Positions 1 through 8,883 of a stretch of 64,000 nucleotides of DNA are shown here, one piece after another; position 1 is the stretch's first letter, and each line of letters begins with the position of its first letter. The position numbers and the translations under genes are program-made. Under the pieces are notes generated by a model. That model saw only the letters and a list, made by a program, of their open reading frames with translations. It was not told the origin of the DNA and searched no databases. The stretch comes from Methylovorus glucosotrophus (GTDB lineage: Bacteria > Pseudomonadota > Gammaproteobacteria > Burkholderiales > Methylophilaceae), in contig NZ_VMSE01000001.1 in NCBI RefSeq assembly GCF_009858335.1, positions 1,488,001 to 1,552,000 on the forward strand. Direction: 5' to 3'.

Positions 1-2
1 AC

Positions 3-437
3 ATGGGGGAAATGTATTTTTCTCTGCGGTGCCTAGATGTTAACGATCCAGACGTATCTGGCCCAAGAGTACCGATTAAGTATGACCCGGTTTCTGATCA
101 TTGGGTAAAGGATATGAGTGAGTGGATAGCCAAAGCTAAGCAGTTACCAGACAAATACGATCGAGAGTTTGAACTTGCCGACATCAATGCCAGAGACGCT
201 TTTGAGGTGAATGCTGTTAATTCAAAAGGTTGGGTCATGACCCAAAAAGATATTACCGGGGAAGAAAATGGACGTCGTCACTCCTTAATGTTTTGTTTGG
301 TCCGTCCACCCAAAGCTTTATGTGGGGACGGGGTTACAGGGTATTTGATTGATCCCAAAAGCGACCTCACCAAGCGTGCGCTGGAGATCATCCGCACCAT
401 TGAGTTTTTACCCGATGTGCCAGCCGTGGGCCAGTGA
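3..437 (+). CDS. Secreted protein of unknown function, 5' truncated by window edge
   Basis: The visible 144 residues are the C-terminal two thirds of a paralogue of the complete gene at 1331-1993. Both share an N-M-G-x-M-Y-F-S-L-x-C motif, a later cysteine pair (F-C near residue 97 and A-L-C-G-D/N-G near 107) and an almost identical end (E-I-x-R-T-I-E-F-L-P-D-V-P-A-V). By alignment the real start, with a signal peptide, lies upstream of the window; the ATG at position 3 is internal. Two conserved cysteine regions suggest a disulfide-bonded periplasmic protein. I do not recognise the family. Tandem copies next to gene debris would fit an effector-immunity array, but that is inference only. Confidence 0.6.
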   Translation: MGEMYFSLRCLDVNDPDVSGPRVPIKYDPVSDHWVKDMSEWIAKAKQLPDKYDREFELADINARDAFEVNAVNSKGWVMTQKDITGEENGRRHSLMFCLVRPPKALCGDGVTGYLIDPKSDLTKRALEIIRTIEFLPDVPAVGQ

Positions 438-600
438 AGCCTTGAGCCGTCAAGTTTTCAGCTCAAGCGCTGGCGGGTATGCGATCACCATGAAAATGGT
501 GGAATACCCGATGCGGCTGATTGTGGACGGACAAGAGCATGGTGATGCTGGAGCACTCCATGATACTGGATGTCATCAAATAACTTGATGGGTAAAGTAA

Positions 601-1092
601 ATGTATAAGTATATTAATATTTACCTTATAAGTTTGTTTTTAACGACAAATTGCATGGCCGATTATGCTAGTAATATATCAATAAAAATATTATCAAATT
701 ATAAAATTGAAATAAATTATATAAAAAAAATATACACGGTTAAGGTGGATCATAGTATTGATGGATACAACATAGACTGTGATAAAAAAAACATGGTAAT
801 TTGGGGAAGGCCAAAATTATTTAATCCGGCTAGCCCTCAAAGTTCAAACGTTACCATACTGAAAATAAATCAACCTTCGATCAAAAAAGAAATAGGCATT
901 ATGGGAGGTGTATTTGATGTTTTCTATCTCAAAAATAAACCTATTGTTTACATAGAATCTGGAATGGAGGAACTATTAGTAAATTTAACAGATGGGTCAT
1001 TCTTGGAAAAAAAAGGATATGAAGCAGAACCCTCCGACTTTGAAGATTGTCCGGATTTTTTTGGGAAATCCTATCGTAGATATCCTGAATAA
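601..1092 (+). CDS. Small secreted protein of unknown function, AT-rich
   Basis: A 163-residue protein starting with a signal peptide (hydrophobic I-Y-L-I-S-L-F-L stretch, likely cleaved after the N-C-M-A segment near residue 20). It holds cysteines near residues 59 and 149 and many lysines and isoleucines. The base composition is far more AT-rich than the neighbours, with codon use to match, which suggests recent acquisition. It sits between two paralogous secreted genes (3-437 and 1331-1993). No family is recognised. A periplasmic immunity-type protein would fit the setting but nothing in the sequence proves it. Confidence 0.6.
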   Translation: MYKYINIYLISLFLTTNCMADYASNISIKILSNYKIEINYIKKIYTVKVDHSIDGYNIDCDKKNMVIWGRPKLFNPASPQSSNVTILKINQPSIKKEIGIMGGVFDVFYLKNKPIVYIESGMEELLVNLTDGSFLEKKGYEAEPSDFEDCPDFFGKSYRRYPE

Positions 1093-1105
1093 TTTTTCAC
1101 CTTAA

Positions 1106-1327
1106 AAATACATTTGCTACCGCAGCCAAGCCCTCTGGCGGGCATGCGCAAAAGTTAACCTGCCAGCAATTGCCACCCGCACCGATTACTCCCGAATGAA
1201 TGGCTTCGACTCCCGCTGCTCCGCCTATGGCGTAGCACTTGCCGTACTCACCGAAATGCGACTTCCGAATGCTGAGGGCAAGCTAAGCATTGAATATCCT
1301 GAAGGCTATACGCCAAGGAGACCTTAA
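1106..1327 (+). pseudogene. Orphan 3' fragment of a larger gene
   Basis: An open frame of 74 codons begins right after a stop, has no plausible start or ribosome site, and ends 4 bases before the next gene. Its translation looks like a real protein tail (segments Y-R-S-Q-A-L-W-R-A-C-A, then G-F-D-S-R-C-S-A-Y-G-V-A, then P-N-A-E-G-K-L-S-I). It seems to be the preserved C-terminus of a gene whose body was lost. The tail faintly reminds me of lipase-type secreted effectors, but I cannot confirm this. A second scrap of coding-like sequence lies at about 440-590. Confidence 0.4.
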
Positions 1328-1330
1328 CTC

Positions 1331-1993
1331 ATGCGATCACTAATCGTTTGTTCTACTCTTATTTTTGCCTTGGGACATCAAGCTGCATTCGCAGCGCCGA
1401 CCAATGAGCGAGTGAGTGTCGTATTTGGCAAAGGCTGCAATATTGCAGTAACGCTACCTCACACGCGCCATGGTGGTATTGGTAATGGAGGAGACCCTGA
1501 TTCCCAAGAAGGAGGAATGGAAGTTAACCCCCTGCCTGCCAGCTGGAAGTCGAACATGGGGCGGATGTATTTTTCTCTTGAGTGCATGAATAAGAACGAC
1601 CCCAATCTCATGCAACCTTCTGGAGTTCTTAACTCCACCACGAACACGTGGGGAAAAGACCCTGACTACATGCGCAGCTATCTGACCACCTCCACAGAAG
1701 CCTATGAGCGTAACAAAGCCGAGGAAATTATAGAAACTACGCAGGTTTACGATATTAAAGCCGTGAATGGCCATGGGTGGGCTGATACCTATGTCTATTT
1801 AATCGGCGATGAACAATATCGTCAGCGTTCCATGAGTTTTTGTATTTTTCATGATTCAAAAGCGTTGTGTGGGAATGGCAAGGTGGCATACGTGAATGAG
1901 CCGCAGGGCGATCTTACGCAGCATGCTATTGAAATCCTTCGCACCATTGAGTTTTTACCCGATGTGCCAGCCGTTGAGCCAGTTAAACAATGA
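1331..1993 (+). CDS. Secreted protein of unknown function, complete paralogue of the gene at 3-437
   Basis: A 220-residue protein with a clear signal peptide (M-R-S-L-I-V-C-S-T-L-I-F-A-L, cleavage near A-F-A-A). After it come a glycine-rich stretch (G-G-I-G-N-G-G), the M-Y-F-S-L-E-C motif, and a C-terminal half with cysteines at F-C-I-F and A-L-C-G. The last 15 residues are nearly identical to those of the truncated paralogue. The start ATG at 1331 follows an AAGGAGAC ribosome site. It is probably periplasmic. Function unknown; duplication with debris between the copies suggests unequal recombination in an effector or immunity cluster. Confidence 0.7.
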   Translation: MRSLIVCSTLIFALGHQAAFAAPTNERVSVVFGKGCNIAVTLPHTRHGGIGNGGDPDSQEGGMEVNPLPASWKSNMGRMYFSLECMNKNDPNLMQPSGVLNSTTNTWGKDPDYMRSYLTTSTEAYERNKAEEIIETTQVYDIKAVNGHGWADTYVYLIGDEQYRQRSMSFCIFHDSKALCGNGKVAYVNEPQGDLTQHAIEILRTIEFLPDVPAVEPVKQ

Positions 1994-2039
1994 GAAATTA
2001 AAATATGCATCAACCTCATCGCTGCAGGCATCTTCCTCT

Positions 2040-3593
2040 TCAGTTACGCGTTTCACCCCCAGTTAGTGAATCATTGAGCGGACCTGGGCTAGTTTTTTCT
2101 GCATGGTCATGCGGGTTTTGCATGGTGTTATGCCCGGCAACCATCTGGAATAGGGCTGCGATACGGTTTTTTTCGTTGGGGCTTTGTGGAATAAGGTAGG
2201 CCATTACCACATAGACCATGACATTCACGATAAGCGCGACCGCGCCGGACGTCAGGCCGTATGCCCAAGGGAGTTTGCCGTGATACATCAGCTCCAGCGT
2301 GACAGCTACGGCAAAACCGATGGACATACTGGCCATGGCGCCATATTTGTTGCCGCGTTTCCAGAATATTCCCAGGAATTGCGGGACTGCTAGCTGGATA
2401 ATCCCTTGGTAAGCCAGAACGGCGAGCGAGAATAGGGCGGGCAGTGCCATGCATGAAAGCCAGGATGCCAGCAGGGTGAGGAGCAGCATGCCAGTCTTGG
2501 AGGTGACAATCAGTTGCCGGGTGCTTAGTGTGAAGTAATTGCCCAGCAGATCGTTTGCGATCTGTGCGCCCGTGGCCTGAATGTTGCCATCAATATGGCC
2601 CATGGAGGCGGCCAGGAGGACCGTGCCTGCCAAACCCAGCAGTATTAATCCACCAGCATCTTGCGATGCGATGAACCAGACATCATCTGGGTGGCCGCTG
2701 GCAGAAGGCAGCATGCCAGCCAGCATGCCAAAAATCAGCAAGGCAAGACAAAAAATGAAGGATAGAGGGATCGCCAGCGCCGCCGATTTTTTCAGGCTGG
2801 CCACCCCGTTAGCGGTAAACAAACGTACAAAAATATAGGGCCAGCACCATCCGCCCAGGGCGCCAGTCAATACCAGGCTGAACAGAAACAACGGGCCTTC
2901 TTGAGAGCCGGGGCCAGGGAGCGTGAATCGGGCTGCATCGAGGCTAGAGAAATGGATGCCTTTGGCCATGATCAGCCAGGCGATTAGCCCGATCAGCATG
3001 GCGGTGCCTATCAGGTAAGCCACCATGCCTTGGTAGAAATCGGAAATCACGACGCCACGCATGCCAATACGCACAGTCCATATCTGCCGGAAGGCGATTA
3101 CAACCACCCCCAATATCACGGCCTGCGAAAACGTCAACGTGCCCAAAGAGAGGAAGTGGAACATTTCACCCAGTGCCTGCATGCCGAGAATCAGCCACGG
3201 AATGCCTGAGATGATGCCAATGACAGCGGCAATGGTGCGGATGTGGCGCGAGTTGTAACGCAAGGAAAAAAGATCAGGCTGCGTCTTCAGGTCAAAGGCT
3301 TTGCCCCACATCCATACTGGCTTGGCCATCATGTACATCAGCATCACCGTCAAAAGGCTATAGCTCAGCACGTAGAATGAAATAATGCCGCTCGCTGCTG
3401 CCATGCCGCCGAAGGCCGTGAACATGGCGCCCGGGTACCAGGTATTGAGAAACGACATAGCCTGATAACGTGCGCCAAACGATCGGTCGCCAACGGCGTA
3501 GTTGGAAAACGAGCTATCGTCCAGCCTGATGCGCTGAAGTATGACAATCAGGCCTGCAAAGAACACCAGCATCATCCCGAACGTTATGATCAT
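2040..3593 (-). CDS. Sodium:solute symporter (SSS) family permease
   Basis: A 517-residue integral membrane protein with about 13 hydrophobic segments. The N-terminal region (S-N-Y-A-V-G-D-R-S-F-G, then F-L-N-T-W-Y-P-G-A-M) and the core around F-D-L-K-T-Q-P-D-L-F-S-L-R-Y are typical of the SSS family, which couples Na+ entry to uptake of organic acids, amino acids or vitamins in the inner membrane. The substrate cannot be told. Its start overlaps the stop of the small membrane gene at 3590-3817 by 4 bases, the usual two-gene arrangement of a short subunit followed by the permease. Length is normal for the family. Confidence 0.85.
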   Translation of the reverse strand: MIITFGMMLVFFAGLIVILQRIRLDDSSFSNYAVGDRSFGARYQAMSFLNTWYPGAMFTAFGGMAAASGIISFYVLSYSLLTVMLMYMMAKPVWMWGKAFDLKTQPDLFSLRYNSRHIRTIAAVIGIISGIPWLILGMQALGEMFHFLSLGTLTFSQAVILGVVVIAFRQIWTVRIGMRGVVISDFYQGMVAYLIGTAMLIGLIAWLIMAKGIHFSSLDAARFTLPGPGSQEGPLFLFSLVLTGALGGWCWPYIFVRLFTANGVASLKKSAALAIPLSFIFCLALLIFGMLAGMLPSASGHPDDVWFIASQDAGGLILLGLAGTVLLAASMGHIDGNIQATGAQIANDLLGNYFTLSTRQLIVTSKTGMLLLTLLASWLSCMALPALFSLAVLAYQGIIQLAVPQFLGIFWKRGNKYGAMASMSIGFAVAVTLELMYHGKLPWAYGLTSGAVALIVNVMVYVVMAYLIPQSPNEKNRIAALFQMVAGHNTMQNPHDHAEKTSPGPLNDSLTGGETRN

Positions 3594-3817
3594 GATGTCA
3601 GCTCTCCGTTTGCGGCATCCTGCCAGAAGGCATAGAGGATACTCAGGGTAATGGAGAGGCTGACGGCGGTGAAGTAGACAAAGGTCGCAGGCAGACCCAG
3701 GATCAGTTCGCGATGCTCGCTGGCTGCCCAGTATAAGGGCGGGTAGAGCGCCACGAATACATTCAGCAGGAACCAGGTCCTGACCACATAAACTTGCATG
3801 GATTTTTTGGTCGGCAT
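3590..3817 (-). CDS. Small membrane protein paired with the symporter (DUF3311/YhdT-like)
   Basis: A 75-residue protein with two transmembrane segments (about residues 12-32 and 40-62), with P-P-L-Y-W in the first loop. It matches the short membrane partners (DUF3311 or YhdT type) found immediately upstream of SSS permeases. A strong ribosome site (GGGAGAAA) precedes the ATG at 3817, and the 4-base overlap implies translational coupling to the permease. Its likely role is as an accessory of the transporter; no biochemical function is visible. Confidence 0.7.
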   Translation of the reverse strand: MPTKKSMQVYVVRTWFLLNVFVALYPPLYWAASEHRELILGLPATFVYFTAVSLSITLSILYAFWQDAANGELTS

Positions 3818-4037
3818 TTTTTCTCCCTTTTATCAGTTGCCTGCGCGTTTGAGGATGACTAAAGTCAACTCCAGACAGGAGTATGGCGGTGAGGATGCTA
3901 CGTGAACATCCTGCAAATGCAGGGGGGGCAGGTGCCGCTTCGCCCGCAGGTCCACATAATTGATTAAGGGCGTGGATTAAAGGATGATCTGCGAGAAGAG
4001 AAGGCTTTCACCACCTGCAGAAGGGGAGTGTTTGAAA

Positions 4038-5084
4038 ATGGATTTCACACCTGGCAATGCGCTGTTGACGGATTTGTATCAGACGGCCGTGACCGCGAGT
4101 CCGCGTGTCTTTCAGCAAGAAGCGCTCAAGCATCTGGAGCGCGTGATCGGGTTTGATCGGGCCTGGTGGGGCATCATGTCGCCTGGCAAGGCCGGGTTCG
4201 ATTTGCTTAGCTCCTACCGCTATGAGCTACCCTTGGCGTTCGAGGAGCACTGGAATGCGGTCAAGAATGACGATGCGCTCGCACACGATGTCCATATTCA
4301 GCCCCGAACCACGGTGCATTTCAACCGGCAGGCTCTGCACTCAACCCCTGGGCTCGCCGATCTCAATACCGGGCATGATCTCAGTCAAGCTTTGTGTACT
4401 TCGGTATTCCTGCCAGACTGCACCTCCTTTCTGTTTATTTCACTGTTTCGTTCCGGGAGTCACGCCCACGCCTTTGAGGCTGGCGATATCCGGCTCAAAC
4501 AGTGGCTCACGCCGCATTTGTATTCCTGCTGGCGCACCAATCTGCTGGCAGATATCGAGCGCACGCGCCTGCCGAACAAATGGCAGGATAAGGCGAGTGC
4601 CTATGTTGATCGCCGCGGCAGCATTGTTTATGCCGACAGTGCCTTTGCCGAGTTTGTGAGCCAGGCATGGCCTGCCTGGCGTGGCGGCCGCTTGCCCCAT
4701 GCTCTGGTGGATATGCTGGCTGGCAAGCGGGCATCGTCCATTCAGCTACCCGTCGGCATTTACGTAAACCAGCACCAGGCTGGCGGGTTGACACGGCTGG
4801 ATATCGGGCGACCATCGCCGCTGGATAAACTGACCAGGCGCGAGCGCGAGGTGGCACGTGGCTTTGCACAAGCGCATTCATATAAGGAGATTGCGGTTGA
4901 GACCGGCTTGTCTCCTGCCACCGTGCGCCATTATTTGCGGGGTATCTACGCCAAGCTTGCCATCAACGATAAGGCTGAGCTGGTCAGGTTGGTGACCAGG
5001 CATGAACTGGAACTTGAAGTCCCAATAGCGATGAAGGGCGCGTACAGCTATGGGCTTGATATGGATTACTTGGGAAATGGGTAG
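4038..5084 (+). CDS. LuxR-family transcriptional regulator
   Basis: The last 65 or so residues form a LuxR/GerE helix-turn-helix (L-T-R-R-E-R-E-V-A-R-G-F, then Y-K-E-I-A-V-E-T-G-L-S-P-A-T-V-R-H-Y-L). The preceding 250 residues have no recognised domain; tryptophan-rich patches (F-D-R-A-W-W-G) suggest a PAS/GAF-like sensor fold. I chose the ATG at 4038, preceded by AGAAGGGGAG, over the in-frame ATG at 3984. It is divergent from the symporter pair across a 220-base gap and could control it, an inference from position. A strong terminator follows. Confidence 0.75.
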   Translation: MDFTPGNALLTDLYQTAVTASPRVFQQEALKHLERVIGFDRAWWGIMSPGKAGFDLLSSYRYELPLAFEEHWNAVKNDDALAHDVHIQPRTTVHFNRQALHSTPGLADLNTGHDLSQALCTSVFLPDCTSFLFISLFRSGSHAHAFEAGDIRLKQWLTPHLYSCWRTNLLADIERTRLPNKWQDKASAYVDRRGSIVYADSAFAEFVSQAWPAWRGGRLPHALVDMLAGKRASSIQLPVGIYVNQHQAGGLTRLDIGRPSPLDKLTRREREVARGFAQAHSYKEIAVETGLSPATVRHYLRGIYAKLAINDKAELVRLVTRHELELEVPIAMKGAYSYGLDMDYLGNG

Positions 5085-5107
5085 GGATTGCGCAATTAAA
5101 TAGCGCA

Positions 5108-5136
5108 TAAAAAAACCGGCAAATGCCGGTTTTTTT
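5108..5136. terminator. Bidirectional rho-independent terminator
   Basis: The hairpin ACCGGC-AAAT-GCCGGT has an A-run on its left and a T-run on its right, so it can stop transcription from both the LuxR gene and the minus-strand gene at 5166. Confidence 0.85.
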
Positions 5137-5165
5137 AACTATAAAAAGCTTGAGAAGGCTGAAGC

Positions 5166-5714
5166 TTACTGACGGTAATCCGCTTTGGCTTTGTCCTTGC
5201 AGCTGGACTTCACATCGCCTGCGTAGCTATCGCATTTTTTCAGGGCCACTTCGTAGTCAGATTCCATTTTCTTTTCTGCGGCTTCCTGACGGGCTTCCAG
5301 CGTCTTGCGCGTTGCATCTACATTGGCCATGCCGGTGCTGCGATCTGCCTTGGCTTTGGTCAGGCACAGGTCCTTGGCATCGCCGTTGTAATCGTCGCAT
5401 CTTTCCTTGGCTACTTCATAGGTGCCTTTGACCTTTTCTTCTTCTGCCGAGATACGGGCATCGAGTGTGCCTTTCAGGTTGGCATCGAGATCAGCCAGGC
5501 CAGCTTCACGCTTGGCTTTTGCTTCGGCCTTGCAAACATCTTCCTGGTTGCCTGAAAGCTTGCCACAGGCTTTTTTCTCCTGGTCGTAAACGGCGTTTAC
5601 GCGATTCTTGCCATCTTCATATTCAGCCTTGGTGATGACTTGTGACCAGGCTTGGCTACTCATCAGCATGGCCAGCAGGCCACCCAATGCCATTTTATGT
5701 GCGATATTCATCAT
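5166..5714 (-). CDS. Periplasmic helical repeat protein of unknown function
   Basis: After a signal peptide (G-G-L-L-A-M-L-M-S-S-Q-A-W-S, cleavage near Q-A-W-S-Q) the mature protein has three repeats of about 45-50 residues. Each has a tyrosine-containing helix, a charged lysine/alanine-rich helix and a spaced cysteine pair (K-K-x-C..D-x-C-K, R-C-D-D..D-L-C, K-C-D-S..S-S-C). The cysteines recur at regular spacing, so each repeat probably carries one disulfide. The start was moved to the M-M-N-I-A-H methionines near 5714, behind a TGGAGCA ribosome site. Such proteins are common in Burkholderiales and related groups, with no known activity. Confidence 0.7.
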   Translation of the reverse strand: MMNIAHKMALGGLLAMLMSSQAWSQVITKAEYEDGKNRVNAVYDQEKKACGKLSGNQEDVCKAEAKAKREAGLADLDANLKGTLDARISAEEEKVKGTYEVAKERCDDYNGDAKDLCLTKAKADRSTGMANVDATRKTLEARQEAAEKKMESDYEVALKKCDSYAGDVKSSCKDKAKADYRQ

Positions 5715-5747
5715 GTTGCTCCAGTGATTAAGGGGGTAACGCAATCG

Positions 5748-5942
5748 TTAGTTGTTGCGAAACTTTTCGATCTGGGCTTCGGCTTCTTCTTTCGAGATGC
5801 CATAGAGTTCCTGTAGCTTGCCTGCGAGCATGTCCTTGTTGCCTTTGATCTCCTCTAGATGATCATCGGTCAGTTTTCCCCATTGCTGACGGACTTTGCC
5901 GGTCAGTTGTTTCCAGTTACCTTCGATTTGGTCCCAATTCAT
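5748..5942 (-). CDS. CsbD family stress-response protein
   Basis: This 64-residue acidic, helical protein begins M-N-W-D-Q-I-E-G-N-W-K-Q, followed by G-K-V-R-Q-Q-W-G-K-L-T-D-D, which is diagnostic of the CsbD/YjbJ family. Members are abundant under general stress; the molecular role is not known. A GGAAGC ribosome site precedes the start. It lies 33 bases upstream of the periplasmic repeat gene on the same strand, so the two may share a transcript ending at the terminator at 5108. Confidence 0.9.
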   Translation of the reverse strand: MNWDQIEGNWKQLTGKVRQQWGKLTDDHLEEIKGNKDMLAGKLQELYGISKEEAEAQIEKFRNN

Positions 5943-6228
5943 GGTGCTTCCTTTCGTTTATTTGATTTTTTTGCTGTTTTGGATCAACTGATCACCGGGC
6001 CATAGTAGCTAGCAGGGCTGGCGCAGGCTGTCGTCAAATGGCTGAAAGTGCCGTCAGAATGGGCTGTCAGCGAAAAAAAGCCCCCTTTGAAAGATTTCTC
6101 CTACAGGCGATTCAGAAAAATCTGTATGGCAGAAGGGGCAATATGGCCTACACTGGCGGTGTAGTACGTTTTATTTCATCCCATCGTCATCGTTTGGCGA
6201 TGTTTTTATCAAGTGCAGGAGACAGCAA
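5943..6228 (+). promoter_or_regulatory. Long leader region of the cold-shock gene, no ORF
   Basis: This 286-base gap separates CsbD from the cold-shock gene. It contains a potential long stem: GCCCCCTTT (around 6078) and AGAAGGGGC (around 6131) flank a foldable interior. Cold-shock genes often have long structured 5' leaders that control translation with temperature, so such a leader is plausible here. No promoter can be placed with confidence. Confidence 0.3.
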
Positions 6229-6432
6229 ATGGCAACAGGTACCGTGAAGTGGTTTAACGATGCAAAAGGTTTTGGCTTTATTACCCCGGACGATGGAGGC
6301 GAAGACTTGTTTGCGCACTTCTCGGCCATTGCCAGCAATGGCTTCAAGAGTCTGAAGGAAAACGAGCGCGTGAGTTTCGACATCACGACTGGTCCTAAGG
6401 GCAAGCAGGCATCGAACATTCAGAAGGCGTAA
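6229..6432 (+). CDS. Cold-shock protein (CspA family)
   Basis: A 67-residue single cold-shock domain: [10 protein letters not shown], then RNP1 K-G-F-G-F-I-T and RNP2 D-L-F-A-H-F, the aromatic residues that stack on single-stranded RNA or DNA. It acts as an RNA chaperone in the cytoplasm. An AGGAGA ribosome site precedes the ATG. It is monocistronic between a long leader and a strong hairpin terminator. Whether it is cold-induced or constitutive cannot be told. Confidence 0.95.
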   Translation: MATGTVKWFNDAKGFGFITPDDGGEDLFAHFSAIASNGFKSLKENERVSFDITTGPKGKQASNIQKA

Positions 6433-6447
6433 TAGCCCTGAATTGAG

Positions 6448-6472
6448 AAACGGCCCTCAGGGGCCGTTTTGC
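6448..6472. terminator. Terminator after the cold-shock gene
   Basis: The hairpin ACGGCCC-TCAG-GGGCCGT is followed by TTTTGC. It ends the cold-shock transcript and, read from the other strand, lies just past the small minus-strand ORF at 6475-6633. Confidence 0.8.
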
Positions 6473-6474
6473 AT

Positions 6475-6633
6475 TTATAGGCCTCCACATCGCATATGCA
6501 CGTCATGCATGGCTGAGGTGACCATTCTCTTTTCCTCGTCATCCAATCCCGGCAATCTCTCATCATTCCCAAACGCACGGCGGCAAAAGTCGTCAGCGGC
6601 GATGCCTGGGTGTATCCTTAAGGCAGGCGTCAC
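6475..6633 (-). CDS. Possible 52-residue protein, divergent from copA
   Basis: A minus-strand frame starting with GTG at 6633 behind a good ribosome site (AAGGGAGAC) encodes 52 residues. They include [11 protein letters not shown], an acidic D-D-E-E-K-R segment and a C-terminal [11 protein letters not shown] with histidines and a cysteine that could bind metal. The frame ends just before a terminator hairpin. It is too short for ordinary gene calling. The position, back-to-back with the copper ATPase, is where a metal-responsive partner might lie, but no family is recognised and it may not be a gene. Confidence 0.4.
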   Translation of the reverse strand: MTPALRIHPGIAADDFCRRAFGNDERLPGLDDEEKRMVTSAMHDVHMRCGGL

Positions 6634-6660
6634 GCCGTCTCCCTTTGTTTGGAAAGTACC

Positions 6661-8865
6661 ATGTCGGAAGCGAATACCCCTTTAACCGAGCTTGATGTTG
6701 CCATCAGTGGCATGACCTGCGCCTCATGCGTCGCGCGTGTGGAAAAAGCCATTCTGAAAGTGGAGGGCGTGAGCGCGGCCAGTGTGAACCTGGCAACAGA
6801 GCGTGCCCATATCCAATTTTCCTCCCCGGCCAGTGCTGAGCGCGTGGTGCAAGCGGTCAGCAAGGCGGGCTATGCAGCCACGCCACTTAAAGCCGAAACA
6901 GCCTTTTCTGCGCCGCCAGAAATCCATAGCGGCTGGAAAGTCGCCACGGCCGCCGCGTTTACCGTGCCTTTGATACTGCCCATGTTGCTGATGGTGGTCG
7001 GCATTCATTTCAATCTCCCGGGCTGGCTGCAATGGCTGCTCGCCACGCCGGTGCAGCTCTGGCTGGGAGCATCGTTCTACCGTTCGGCATGGCAGGCAGT
7101 GCTGCATCGCAGCGGCAATATGGATCTGCTGGTGGCACTGGGCACCACCGCAGCCTATGGCTTGTCGGTCTATATGCTGCTGATGGGGCATGAGCATCTT
7201 TATTTTGAAGCCGCCAGCGCGGTGATCACGCTGGTATTGCTTGGCAAATGGCTGGAAAGCCGCGCCAAGCGCCAGACCACTGAAGCCATACGAGCCTTGC
7301 AGGCCTTGCGTCCGGATACCGCCATTGTGCGGCGTGATGGCAAAGAGCTCAGCTTGCCACTGGCGCAGGTTCGCCTGGGTGACTTGGTGATTGTGCGGCC
7401 AGGTGAACGCATTGCGGTGGATGGCGTGGTGCAGGAAGGCGAGGGCCAAGTGGATGAAGCCCTGATCACCGGGGAGAGCATGCCCTTGCACAAGCGGGTG
7501 GGCGACCATGTGACCGGTGGCGCTTATAACCTGGATGGCCTGCTGTGCGTTAAAACTACAGCCATAGGCGCCGAATCCACCCTGGCGCGGATTATCCGGC
7601 TGGTGGAAGATGCCCAAGTTGCCAAACCTGATATTCAACGCCTGGTGGACAAGGTCAGCGCCGTATTTGTGCCCGTGGTGCTGGTGATCGCGCTTGTTAC
7701 CTTGCTCGGCTGGCTGCTGGCAGGCGCGAGTGGCGAGCAGGCTATTCTCAATGCCGTGGCGGTGCTGGTGATTGCCTGCCCATGTGCGCTTGGCCTGGCG
7801 ACGCCTACCACCATCATGGTGGGGACGGGCATTGCCGCCAAACATGGCATTCTGATCAAGGATGCCCAGGTGCTGGAGCTTGCACATCAGATCAATGCTG
7901 TGGTGTTTGATAAAACCGGCACCCTGACCGAAGGCAAGCCGCGCTTGATGGCAGCCAGGGCGGTCGATGGTGACGACCCTCAGCACACGCAAGCGCTGGT
8001 CAGGCTGGCCGCCAGCCTGGAGCAGGGGAGCCGGCATCCGCTCGGGGTGGCTTTGCTGACGGCGGCTGAGGAACAGCAGATTACCCTGCCAATGGTCACG
8101 CAACTTCAGGAAAAAGTCGGCCAGGGCTTGCAGGGTGAAGTGGAAGGCCGCACGGTGTATCTCGGCCATGGCCGCTGGATGCAGGCACTGGGTGTGGATC
8201 TCGCGCCATTGCAGGCGGCTGCGGATGCCTTGCAGGCGCAAGGTCATACTGTATCGTGGCTGGCAACCGGCAATGTGGGGCGGGTGGTATTGCTCGGGCT
8301 GGTCGCGTTTGGTGACCAGATCAAGGCTATCAGCGCCCAGGCCATTGCCAGCCTGCACCGCCTGAATGTCGCCAGTGTGATGCTCACCGGTGATAACCCG
8401 CGCAGCGCCCATTACGTGGCCGACCGCGTGGGCATTCAAACCGTATTGGCCGAGCAGACGCCGGAGACCAAGGCGGCCTGCATTGCGGACCTTAAAAAAC
8501 GCCATGCCGTAGTAGCCATGGTGGGCGATGGCATCAACGATGCGCCTGCGCTGGCAGCGGCGGATATCAGTTTTGCCATGTCCACCGGCACCGATGTCGC
8601 CATGCATGCGGCAGGCGTGACCTTGATGCGCTCGGATCCCGCGCTGGTGGCCGATACCATCGACATTTCGCGCCGCACCTATGGCAAAATCAGGCAAAAC
8701 CTGTTCTGGGCATTTATCTATAACGTGATAGGCATTCCGCTGGCAGCTTTTGGCCTGCTGAACCCGGTGATAGCAGGGGCTGCCATGGCATTCAGCTCGG
8801 TGAGCGTTGTCAGCAATGCCTTGTTGTTGCGCCGCTGGCGGCCACCAACAACGCCAGACCATTAA
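6661..8865 (+). CDS. copA: Copper-exporting P1B-type ATPase CopA
   Basis: A 734-residue heavy-metal ATPase. It has one N-terminal heavy-metal-associated domain (G-M-T-C-A-S-C near residue 20), eight predicted membrane helices with the C-P-C metal site in [11 protein letters not shown], and the phosphorylation motif D-K-T-G-T. An actuator T-G-E-S and the hinge G-D-G-I-N-D are also present. It pumps Cu(I) out of the cytoplasm using ATP. The start is the ATG at 6661, preceded by GGAAAG; the upstream in-frame TTG at 6649 overlaps that ribosome site. No CueR operator was recognised upstream. The next gene begins only 18 bases downstream and is likely co-transcribed. Confidence 0.93.
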   Translation: MSEANTPLTELDVAISGMTCASCVARVEKAILKVEGVSAASVNLATERAHIQFSSPASAERVVQAVSKAGYAATPLKAETAFSAPPEIHSGWKVATAAAFTVPLILPMLLMVVGIHFNLPGWLQWLLATPVQLWLGASFYRSAWQAVLHRSGNMDLLVALGTTAAYGLSVYMLLMGHEHLYFEAASAVITLVLLGKWLESRAKRQTTEAIRALQALRPDTAIVRRDGKELSLPLAQVRLGDLVIVRPGERIAVDGVVQEGEGQVDEALITGESMPLHKRVGDHVTGGAYNLDGLLCVKTTAIGAESTLARIIRLVEDAQVAKPDIQRLVDKVSAVFVPVVLVIALVTLLGWLLAGASGEQAILNAVAVLVIACPCALGLATPTTIMVGTGIAAKHGILIKDAQVLELAHQINAVVFDKTGTLTEGKPRLMAARAVDGDDPQHTQALVRLAASLEQGSRHPLGVALLTAAEEQQITLPMVTQLQEKVGQGLQGEVEGRTVYLGHGRWMQALGVDLAPLQAAADALQAQGHTVSWLATGNVGRVVLLGLVAFGDQIKAISAQAIASLHRLNVASVMLTGDNPRSAHYVADRVGIQTVLAEQTPETKAACIADLKKRHAVVAMVGDGINDAPALAAADISFAMSTGTDVAMHAAGVTLMRSDPALVADTIDISRRTYGKIRQNLFWAFIYNVIGIPLAAFGLLNPVIAGAAMAFSSVSVVSNALLLRRWRPPTTPDH

Positions 8866-8883
8866 CCATTGGAAGCTTCGGGC

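Noticed and set aside
5079..5086. GGGTAGGG, a KOPS motif pointing toward dif
   Set aside because: A single copy means little, and GGGAAGGG at 28350-28357 points the other way; only a genome-wide count would tell.
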